A stretch of DNA of 5,512 nt from CAINVV01 sp964506325 (GTDB lineage Bacteria; Bacteroidota; Bacteroidia; Bacteroidales; Prolixibacteraceae), in contig CAZDLO010000167.1 of assembly GCA_964506325.1 (NCBI GenBank), forward strand, positions 1 through 5,512. Reading direction: 5' to 3'. A program made the translations under genes and the position numbers. Under the pieces are notes generated by a model that was not told where the DNA came from, ran no database searches, and worked only from the letters and a program-made list of their open reading frames with translations. Shown in pieces: positions 1-4,949 of this stretch. The first letter of the stretch is position 1. Each line of letters opens with the position of its first letter.

Positions 1-405
1 TTGATTTAATCCAGTGGAGACCAGAAACCACCTAAAAACGGGGCGAAACCGAAAATAGCCTCGAATTGTCGTTTAAAGCAAAATGCCCCTGAAGGAAAAA
101 GAGCTGCACCGAGTGAAAAATCGCCTGGTATTTTTCACCCGGTACGGCTAAGGGGTTTCTATCCTGAGAATCTATAAAGGCAGGAGTATCAACTCGTCCT
201 GTAATTTAGAGTCCTAGAAAGTTATTCCCCGTGTTAAAAAATTTAAACCGTCTCTTAACCCCGGGAATGTGTTGGCACCAACAATTTGAAAACTTTGATT
301 CGTTCTATATTGTAGTGTACCAATAAACAATCCTTTGACCTTTAACTCATTTCCTGACTGTAACTGCAAAAGCCGGAGTGAAACTCACTTTACTCCGGCT
401 TTTTA
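1..405 (+). ncRNA. Gene-free stretch, possible structured RNA ending at a terminator
   Basis: I see no plausible protein gene in this stretch on either strand. It contains many potential helices in plus-strand order: 14-17 with 28-31, 39-44 with 58-63 (one G-T pair), 86-90 with 151-155 enclosing the long hairpin 102-149, 181-185 with 197-201, and a 6-2-6 interrupted palindrome at 270-283. It ends in a strong plus-strand intrinsic terminator at 368-407. A terminator with no gene in front of it, preceded by dense base pairing, suggests a non-coding transcript, or the 3' untranslated end of a gene left of the window. I compared it by eye with RNase P RNA, tmRNA, SRP RNA, 6S RNA, group II intron domain V and the TPP riboswitch, and none fits. 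The 5' end is unknown and no promoter was recognised. The family is not identified. Confidence 0.25.
86..155 (+). other. Long nested hairpin in the left gene-free stretch
   Basis: A perfect 9-bp stem (113-121 with 130-138) closes an 8-base loop. It continues outward through one A-C mismatch into 4 bp (108-111 with 140-143), one C-A mismatch, and 5 bp with one G-T pair (102-106 with 145-149). CCCCT at 86-90 can then pair with AGGGG at 151-155, enclosing the hairpin. This gives 18 pairs with two symmetric single mismatches, which is more than expected by chance in ordinary intergenic DNA. No U-run follows on either side, so it is not a terminator. It could be part of a structured RNA or a palindromic repeat of the genome. 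Confidence 0.5.
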
Positions 406-407
406 TT
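368..407 (+). terminator. Intrinsic terminator, plus strand
   Basis: A perfect 12-bp stem (368-379 with 392-403) has the GC-rich core GCCGGAGT and a 12-base loop, followed by a T-rich tail (400-407) reading TTTTTATT. This is a textbook Rho-independent terminator for plus-strand transcription from positions 1-367. Read on the minus strand the stem is followed by only four Ts, so it may also work weakly for minus-strand transcripts coming from the right. Confidence 0.78.
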
Positions 408-512
408 AAAGTACTTTTAAGGCGCACCCTTATTGGCTGGTTCCTTTGCCGTCAATAAAATGGTCATGTACCTCAAAAAATCAAACCTTTTTCGATTCCC
501 TGGCTGGAGGGA

Positions 513-674
513 CTAAACAACTGAATAATCTGAATTAATTCTGAAAATGAACCCGGCTCTTTTTGCCATACAGTACCCTCCACCTAAGTGCGGCACCGTT
601 CTTGTTGCCGAATGATTCACAATAAACCCACCTTCGGGGAATACAAAGCCGCAAAGATAGAGTTGGTCCGGCAT
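513..674 (-). CDS. Doubtful small ORF, 53 residues, unrecognised
   Basis: An open frame of 53 codons runs from ATG (672-674) to TAG (513-515). The protein begins MPDQLYLCGF and ends RINSDYSVV. It has two cysteines, a glycine-rich middle (GGG at residues 31-33) and no signal peptide, membrane segment or motif that I recognise. AAGG four bases before the ATG is a weak ribosome binding site. A stronger GGAGG precedes an internal ATG at residue 36, which would leave only 18 residues. An exact TAnnTTTG promoter box lies inside codons 6-8, which argues that transcription starts within the ORF and that the ORF is not translated as a whole. It could be chance, or a remnant of a decayed gene. No family can be assigned. 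Confidence 0.17.
   Translation of the reverse strand: MPDQLYLCGFVFPEGGFIVNHSATRTVPHLGGGYCMAKRAGFIFRINSDYSVV
652..659 (-). promoter_or_regulatory. Candidate Bacteroidota -7 promoter box (TATCTTTG)
   Basis: The minus strand reads TATCTTTG, an exact match to the TAnnTTTG -7 element used by the primary sigma factor of Bacteroidota, followed by the usual CGG/CTTTG-type start region. No TTTG is seen about 19-21 bases upstream for the -33 element, so support is partial. A transcript from here would start near 645 and run left into the hairpin at 368-403, giving an RNA of roughly 280 bases without a convincing ORF. Confidence 0.33.
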
Positions 675-829
675 TGTGCCTTGTTGTGCCTATCTCGTGG
701 ATATACCCCACCTAATACCTGTCTTTAGAATTTCAGCAAATGAGATAAAGGCACCATCTTCTTTATAATGCCCTAATGGTCAGAAATATAGCTTAATTAA
801 CAACAAAAAATTCAGGTGACTTGGATGAC

Positions 830-871
830 AAAAAGCAAAGAAGGCCGTACCTTACGGATACGACCTTCTTT
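830..871 (-). terminator. Probable intrinsic terminator of the M16 peptidase gene
   Basis: Eight perfect pairs (837-844 with 864-871) are followed inward by a C-A mismatch, four pairs (846-849 with 859-862), a bulged A at 858 and two more pairs closing a TTAC loop. On the minus strand the stem is followed by GCTTTTTG (complement of 829-836), a usable U-tract. It lies about 190 bases after the peptidase stop codon, and no other minus-strand gene intervenes. On the plus strand only TTTGG follows, so the minus direction is favoured. Confidence 0.68.
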
Positions 872-875
872 GGCA

Positions 876-907
876 GGGAGGGTCCCATCAGATCGGGACG
901 ACCTCCT
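876..907. repeat. Imperfect palindrome next to the terminator hairpin
   Basis: GGAGGGTCCC at 877-886 pairs with GGGAC (895-899) and CCTCC (902-906). The only interruption is a GA bulge at 900-901, giving ten GC-rich pairs around an 8-base loop, and a further G-T pair can form at 876/907. It sits only five bases from the terminator hairpin at 837-871, so the 3' untranslated region of the peptidase mRNA would end in two tandem hairpins. It could protect the mRNA end, be a dispersed REP-like palindrome, or be a second terminator stem. Genome-wide copies cannot be checked here. Confidence 0.5.
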
Positions 908-1054
908 GATTATGAAACGCTTAAAATGTCCTTCCAGTGTTTGTCATCTGACTGATCTACTTATCATTGTAAATTATACAAAAGAACTTCAATTTGTCGC
1001 GGCTATTCCGATTTCAGGCATAATTAATAGTCCTGCCCAAATAGCTTACTGCAC

Positions 1055-1062
1055 CAAATTTA
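1055..1062 (-). promoter_or_regulatory. Weak candidate -7 box at the end of the peptidase gene
   Basis: The minus strand reads TAAATTTG, an exact TAnnTTTG match whose first bases overlap the peptidase TAA stop codon. A TTTG exists upstream (minus strand, 1086-1089), but the 23-base gap is longer than the usual spacing. If active it would make an RNA of about 210-220 bases carrying the two hairpins at 837-906. In A/T-rich DNA such a match may be chance. Confidence 0.15.
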
Positions 1063-4050
1063 TTTCCCTATCTGGATGATTTTATCAAATAATAATTTGT
1101 TCTCATTGATCTTTGCTTCACTTCCATAGACGCAGAATTCATTTTGTTGCAGAATGTCCTGAACCATCTTTTTCATTCCGCGGATATCTTCAGCAGATGT
1201 TGAGAGTACAGCCTTCCGTTCAGTATTTAGCATTTCTTCCGTGGTTTTTTCAAAATAATACCTCATGGCTATCGTACCCCTGTCAGAAGGAGTTCCGGGT
1301 TGATCCAGATTTGATATGGTTCCGATGATGTATCTGGTCATTGTGGTTGAATCTGCCTTGAATTTACCGAGGTAAACAGTTGTAGAGTCAAAATTCTGAA
1401 GTGTCTCCTTAAGGTTCGGGTCCCGGTAGGAGGCGAAATAGGTGTTTCCGTTGGGGGTGAACCCACAAAACCCGCCGTAGGCACCGCCAATAACACGCAC
1501 CTGGGTTTGCAGCCAGTCGGTGCTGATAATCTGGCTCAGAACGTTGATCTTTCCATTCCATTCATACCCCAGTTTCCTGAAGTCATAACCTTTCACAACA
1601 TACTGAACTTTTGAAGCTGATACCAGTGCCTCTTTCTTGTTGGTCAGGTCAAATTTCCAGGCCTGAGGTGCGCCGGTTCCCGAAGGCATTGATACACTGA
1701 TTTTTTCGAGTACCTTCTGATAGGCCGGAAGATCCTCCGGACTACAGGTTACAGCAGCAATCATATTGTCCTTCCTGAAGAGCAATTGTGCTGTTTCTGA
1801 AAGGTTGGCCATAATCTCCTTGTTCCTGGTACCGAAGTTATTCAGCAGGTCAGTAACGAAATTATAATAATCGACTCCGCCTGTCAGCTCCTTAAACATT
1901 CCTGTATTGGAATAATAGGACCTGACACGGGTCATGGCATAACCCATACCGTCCTGCTTGATCCTGGAATCCAGTTCAGACTGGTGCCGTTTAAGTACCT
2001 CCTTCAGCCTTGCAGTATCATTGTAATTCGATTTAAGGAGGATGTCGCCGATCAATTCAGTCATTTTCCCGGCTTTTTCAGTGGTTGTCTTTGAGGTTAC
2101 AACAAATTTGGGAAGCAGGTTGGCATCAGATCTTTCGACAAGAAAGGTTTCCAGGTTGGTGCCAAATCCGCCGGTATTGACGTTCAACAGGTTGTCAATT
2201 TTACCAAAAGTACAATCGGTTGTATTCATTTTACTTAAGATGGCTGAAAGCAGTGAGGCATAAGGGATTTTATCTGCTGGCAGTACGCGCAGGTCAAAAT
2301 AGAGATTCTGGTACAGTATCTTGTTGGTAAACTCATTGTGATAGATTAACCTGATATCCTTTGTGTCTTTATTCTCCACGTTATAGAATTGTGCATTGGC
2401 AGGGATATCCGACAGCTGAAGCATTGGGATGGTTGCCAGGGCCTCCGGGGTGTCTTCCCTTTTCTGGTGCTCAACCAGTTCCTTCGTCTCCTTTACAAGC
2501 TGATCAATCTGTTCAGGAGAAAGTGATTTTTTGTAATCTTCCAGTTCCTTCACCACTTTGGCATCGGTGGATTTTTGCAATCCGGGTTCAGGCTTAAGGG
2601 AAATCATCACGGCGTGGGTATTTTCAACAAGGTACTTTTGCACCGTGTTTCCGAGCAGATTATTCCCGATTCCGGCCTTCACTTCTGCCAGTGGCTTTTC
2701 AAACTCGAGTCCGAGGAATGGATTGTTCGCAAAGAACCAGCCCTGGTAATTCATAAAGAGACACCTCAGTCCTTTCAGCGGGGTATTTCCCTCTCTCATA
2801 TTGAACTCCATGCGGTTTAAAATACCTTCCACCATGGATGAATCCAGTCCTTCACGGGTCACCTTACCCAATTCGGAAAAAACAATTTCCCTGAATTTCA
2901 GGAGGTCTTCCGGATTGGCATTCTTTACAGTGATGTTAAATACATTCTGGAAGCCTTCATTAAAGCTGGCACTCACATCTTTCCCGATCCCTGCTTTCTG
3001 GAGAGCAAGCCTGATAGGTGCAGATTCGTGGTTCACAAGGGCGCTGGACAATACATCCAAAGCCATACAGAGTGTCCGGTCGGTACTCTGACCAGCGGCA
3101 ATACTCAGATTTAAAATTGTATTGTCTTTCAAAGGACTGCCTTCCTGTGCAGGATAAGTTTTTTCAAGAACTTTCATTTCAGCAAAAGGTTTCTGCAAAG
3201 GAGTGCTCAGATTCATGTCGGCTTTCTGGTAGGACGCAAGATAACTTTCGTTGATGAACTGCAGCTCCCTGTTCAGGTCGGCATCCCCGTAAAGCATAAT
3301 ATAGCTGTTACTCGGATGATAATATTTTTTATAGAACCCGGTGAAATAATCGTAGGTAAGTTTCGTAATCCCGTTTGGGTGGCCGCCTGATTCAACTCCG
3401 TAGGTATTGTCAGGGAAAAGTGACCTGGAAACCTGGTAGGCCAATTCCTGGTCCGGACCGGAATACGCACCTTTCATCTCATTGTATACTACCCCTTTAT
3501 AAATCAGGGGAGCCTCTTTGCTCTCCAGTTCATAATGCCATCCTTCCTGCCTGAGTATTTTGGGATCAGTCAGTAACAGCGGATTGTACACGGCATCCAG
3601 GTAAACATGCATCAGGTTAAAATAATCCTTCGTGTTCATGCTGGCAACAGGATAGGTGGTAATATCGGATCCGGTCATAGCGTTCAGAAAAGTATTCAGT
3701 GAACCTTTCATCAAAACGTCAAAGGGGCTTTTGACCGGGAAATTCTTTGAACCATTCAGAACTGAATGCTCCAGGATGTGCGGAGTACCGAAATCGTTTT
3801 CCGGCAGTGTCTTGAAAGCTATGTTAAACATCTTGTTGGGATCTGCCGCCGCTATTTTAAGCAACCTGGCTCCACTCTGTTCGTGAACAAAATAGTAACA
3901 GTCGGCATTGACTTCCTTAACAAAGCGCTTTTCAACCAGTTTGAATCCATGGTAGGTTTCGTTCACCTTGAATTTAGATTCCTGTGCACAGGATGAAACC
4001 AGGACGGCAAGAATCATTGCCACCAGAATTAACGGGATAATTTTCTTCAT
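1060..4050 (-). CDS. M16C zinc metallopeptidase, PreP/Cym1-like, predicted lipoprotein
   Basis: This is a complete 996-residue protein, the usual length for presequence-protease-type M16C peptidases, which trap unfolded peptides in a closed chamber and cut them. The inverted zinc motif HILEH is at residues 91-95 (His91 and His95 ligands, Glu94 base). The third ligand is Glu191 in NEMKG. The second half supplies the Arg852/Tyr858 pair (R-x5-Y, in VRVIGGAYGG) with SYRDPN downstream, as in PreP. FPDNTYGVESGGHP and YYHPSNSYI are also family hallmarks. In order: catalytic M16 domain about 35-260, second M16 domain to about 490, charged helical hinge about 505-550, then the C-terminal half. Residues 1-20 are a hydrophobic signal with lipobox VSSC (Cys21), so it is exported and lipid-anchored, unlike the organelle enzymes. 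That location is inferred. The ATG at 4048-4050 is the start that gives this signal. The leader is A/T-rich with no Shine-Dalgarno, normal for Bacteroidota. No exact -7 box was found; TAGGTTTC at 4186-4193 is a near match. It is apparently monocistronic, with a terminator at 830-871. Confidence 0.96.
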   Translation of the reverse strand: MKKIIPLILVAMILAVLVSSCAQESKFKVNETYHGFKLVEKRFVKEVNADCYYFVHEQSGARLLKIAAADPNKMFNIAFKTLPENDFGTPHILEHSVLNGSKNFPVKSPFDVLMKGSLNTFLNAMTGSDITTYPVASMNTKDYFNLMHVYLDAVYNPLLLTDPKILRQEGWHYELESKEAPLIYKGVVYNEMKGAYSGPDQELAYQVSRSLFPDNTYGVESGGHPNGITKLTYDYFTGFYKKYYHPSNSYIMLYGDADLNRELQFINESYLASYQKADMNLSTPLQKPFAEMKVLEKTYPAQEGSPLKDNTILNLSIAAGQSTDRTLCMALDVLSSALVNHESAPIRLALQKAGIGKDVSASFNEGFQNVFNITVKNANPEDLLKFREIVFSELGKVTREGLDSSMVEGILNRMEFNMREGNTPLKGLRCLFMNYQGWFFANNPFLGLEFEKPLAEVKAGIGNNLLGNTVQKYLVENTHAVMISLKPEPGLQKSTDAKVVKELEDYKKSLSPEQIDQLVKETKELVEHQKREDTPEALATIPMLQLSDIPANAQFYNVENKDTKDIRLIYHNEFTNKILYQNLYFDLRVLPADKIPYASLLSAILSKMNTTDCTFGKIDNLLNVNTGGFGTNLETFLVERSDANLLPKFVVTSKTTTEKAGKMTELIGDILLKSNYNDTARLKEVLKRHQSELDSRIKQDGMGYAMTRVRSYYSNTGMFKELTGGVDYYNFVTDLLNNFGTRNKEIMANLSETAQLLFRKDNMIAAVTCSPEDLPAYQKVLEKISVSMPSGTGAPQAWKFDLTNKKEALVSASKVQYVVKGYDFRKLGYEWNGKINVLSQIISTDWLQTQVRVIGGAYGGFCGFTPNGNTYFASYRDPNLKETLQNFDSTTVYLGKFKADSTTMTRYIIGTISNLDQPGTPSDRGTIAMRYYFEKTTEEMLNTERKAVLSTSAEDIRGMKKMVQDILQQNEFCVYGSEAKINENKLLFDKIIQIGK

Positions 4051-4398
4051 AGTGTATAAATTAAATAATTGTTGAGTTTCTCAGCATCACTTTCTTTGTA
4101 ACCCGTTCATAATGTGTTAGTTTCCAGGTAATTCAACGGGTGATTTAACAGACCCCAATAAAATGGGACATTGAACCGGTTTACAGAAACCTAAAAATAA
4201 ACAAAAAAATGATCCAAACACACGCCCGCACCCCGGCACAATGTTGCCGGATGGTGGAACAATGAAGGAGGAAGATGGAAGCCACTGCTACAATTCAGAT
4301 CATTAATTGGAATTCGGATACCTGGTAATGATGCAATCCGTTGATTTGACCTAATTCCTGGCAAGTCGCTGGCAGGGGGAAAGGTGCCATGAAACTTT

Positions 4399-4439
4399 TT
4401 TCTCCAGACTACCCTGTTTTTTTGTGGGTAATGGAGAAA
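4399..4439. other. Two-part hairpin in the right intergenic stretch
   Basis: TTTCTCCA (4399-4406) pairs perfectly with TGGAGAAA (4432-4439). After an asymmetric internal loop (GAC against A), TACCC (4410-4414) pairs with GGGTA (4426-4430) around an 11-base T-rich loop. Thirteen pairs in total. No U-run follows on the plus strand and none follows directly on the minus strand, so it is not an obvious terminator. Possibly part of an untranslated RNA, or a decayed palindromic element. Confidence 0.4.
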
Positions 4440-4535
4440 GCGGTAAACCGGACCACCTTCTGCTGATTTTAGTCAGCTAGCTTGACCTCCTAACAATCAA
4501 CAAGCTGAAGGGATCCATATTCTCAGGCAGATACT

Positions 4536-4548
4536 GGTCAATTTGACC
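4536..4548. promoter_or_regulatory. 13-base perfect palindrome, possible operator
   Basis: GGTCAATTTGACC is a perfect palindrome of 6-bp arms around a central T. The shape suits a dimeric DNA-binding protein. It lies about 490 bases upstream of the peptidase start and about 400 upstream of the fasciclin start (across the gap), with no promoter identified beside it. The role is speculative. Confidence 0.2.
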
Positions 4549-4602
4549 GAATTTTACAGTCCTAACTCCTTGTCTTTCACTGTAGCGGTGCCCTGATGAA
4601 TG

Positions 4603-4637
4603 AACAGCCCGGACCATTGATCCAGGCTGTTTCTTTA
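4603..4637 (+). terminator. Probable intrinsic terminator, plus strand
   Basis: AACAGCC (4603-4609) pairs with GGCTGTT (4625-4631). After a C-A mismatch, GGA (4611-4613) pairs with TCC (4621-4623), leaving a 7-base loop. The tail TTTCTTT follows on the plus strand. Minus-strand reading gives no U-run. No plus-strand gene is evident upstream, so it may end an unrecognised transcript from 4051-4600 or insulate the DNA to the right. Confidence 0.5.
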
Positions 4638-4665
4638 AGAAAAAACATACCCACAAATGTTAATA

Positions 4666-4675
4666 NNNNNNNNNN
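4666..4675. other. Assembly gap (ten Ns)
   Basis: Exactly ten undetermined bases mark a scaffold join or an unresolved stretch. The true distance across it is unknown. DNA on the left has mixed composition; DNA on the right becomes extremely A/T-rich at once. The linkage of the fasciclin gene to the rest of the window therefore rests on scaffolding and not on continuous sequence. Confidence 0.97.
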
Positions 4676-4783
4676 CATTTTTTAATAAAATTTGTTATAT
4701 TCAGTTTTTATAAGTAATCATTAATTCCTTAATTAATACTTATTATTTCTTATTTACTTGTGATAAAATTACTTTCAACTTTT

Positions 4784-4808
4784 AAATATATGTTAAATAC
4801 ATATATTT
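4784..4808. repeat. Perfect 10-bp inverted repeat upstream of the fasciclin gene
   Basis: AAATATATGT (4784-4793) and ACATATATTT (4799-4808) are exact reverse complements separated by TAAAT. It could be an operator, or an A/U hairpin in the mRNA leader, about 140 bases before the start codon. A/T-rich DNA makes such repeats more likely by chance, but ten uninterrupted pairs is still notable. Confidence 0.5.
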
Positions 4809-4870
4809 TAATCATTTATATATCAGTATTTTACATAATTACAATTCGTTTTTGTTTAATTTATTTCATT

Positions 4871-4910
4871 TTTCATTAAACATTATGCAATTTCTTTCGT
4901 TTAATTGAAA
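4871..4910 (+). promoter_or_regulatory. Bulged hairpin in the fasciclin leader with a competing pairing
   Basis: TTTCATTAAAC (4871-4881) can pair with GTTTAATTGAAA (4899-4910) as 11 bp with one bulged base, around a 17-base loop. The right arm (4899-4909) is also exactly complementary over 11 bases to TTCAATTAAAC at 4958-4968, inside codons 3-7 of the fasciclin gene. The two pairings exclude each other, which is the layout of a leader switch. They are mostly A-U pairs and hence weak. No ligand or regulator is indicated. Confidence 0.3.
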
Positions 4911-4949
4911 TGTTTTCAGATCCAATATAAAAATTAAAAATTTATAAAA

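Larger units (their letters stand above)
4051..4665. other. Gene-free stretch upstream of the peptidase gene
   Basis: This must contain the promoter and leader of the minus-strand peptidase gene, although I could not locate the promoter with confidence. No convincing gene is present. Short ORFs (25 codons at 4389-4466 on plus, 46 codons at 4477-4617 on minus) have no recognisable product. It holds a 6-bp hairpin CCGGCA/TGCCGG (4233-4238 with 4245-4250), a larger hairpin at 4399-4439, a 13-base palindrome at 4536-4548 and a probable plus-strand terminator at 4603-4637. Base composition resembles the left half of the window and not the A/T-rich DNA right of the gap. Confidence 0.6.
4676..4949 (+). 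promoter_or_regulatory. Very A/T-rich leader of the fasciclin gene
   Basis: This 274-base stretch has very few G or C bases and no ORF of note. It should hold the promoter of the fasciclin gene, but no exact TAnnTTTG was found. The nearest is TAAAATTTG at 4686-4694, with one extra base in the spacer, and its -33 region would fall in or beside the gap. The bases just before the ATG are an A-rich run with no Shine-Dalgarno sequence, which is typical of initiation in Bacteroidota. Two inverted repeats lie inside and are listed separately. Confidence 0.5.

Noticed and set aside
102..149. Resemblance to group II intron domain V (GAGC start, GGTACGG near the end)
   Set aside because: The distal stem has nine pairs and not about five, the loop is eight bases with no GNRA tetraloop, the two-base bulge is missing, and there is no reverse transcriptase ORF.
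151..205. Possible TPP riboswitch (AGGGG followed by CTGAGA)
   Set aside because: The second conserved block, AACCTGAT with its following stem, is absent, and no thiamin gene follows.
816..1079. 87-codon plus-strand ORF starting with GTG
   Set aside because: It runs through both strong hairpins at 830-907 and overlaps the end of the peptidase gene antisense. It has no good ribosome binding site, and its Arg/Asp-rich start is explained by the palindromes.
4278..4287. GAAGCCACTG, resembling part of a cobalamin riboswitch
   Set aside because: The other conserved boxes are missing and no cobalamin-related gene is present.
4176..4451. 9-bp inverted repeat CCGGTTTAC ... GTAAACCGG, as if the ends of a small mobile element
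   Set aside because: About one such pair is expected by chance over this length. Similarity stops after nine bases and no target-site duplication is seen.
4477..4617. 46-codon minus-strand ORF
   Set aside because: No clear ribosome binding site and no recognisable motif. It is antisense to the terminator hairpin at its start, and its length is within chance.
4593..4650. CTGATGA followed by a hairpin, as in a hammerhead ribozyme
   Set aside because: GAAA does not directly follow the stem, and no matching stems I and III or cleavage site could be placed. The hairpin is better read as a terminator.
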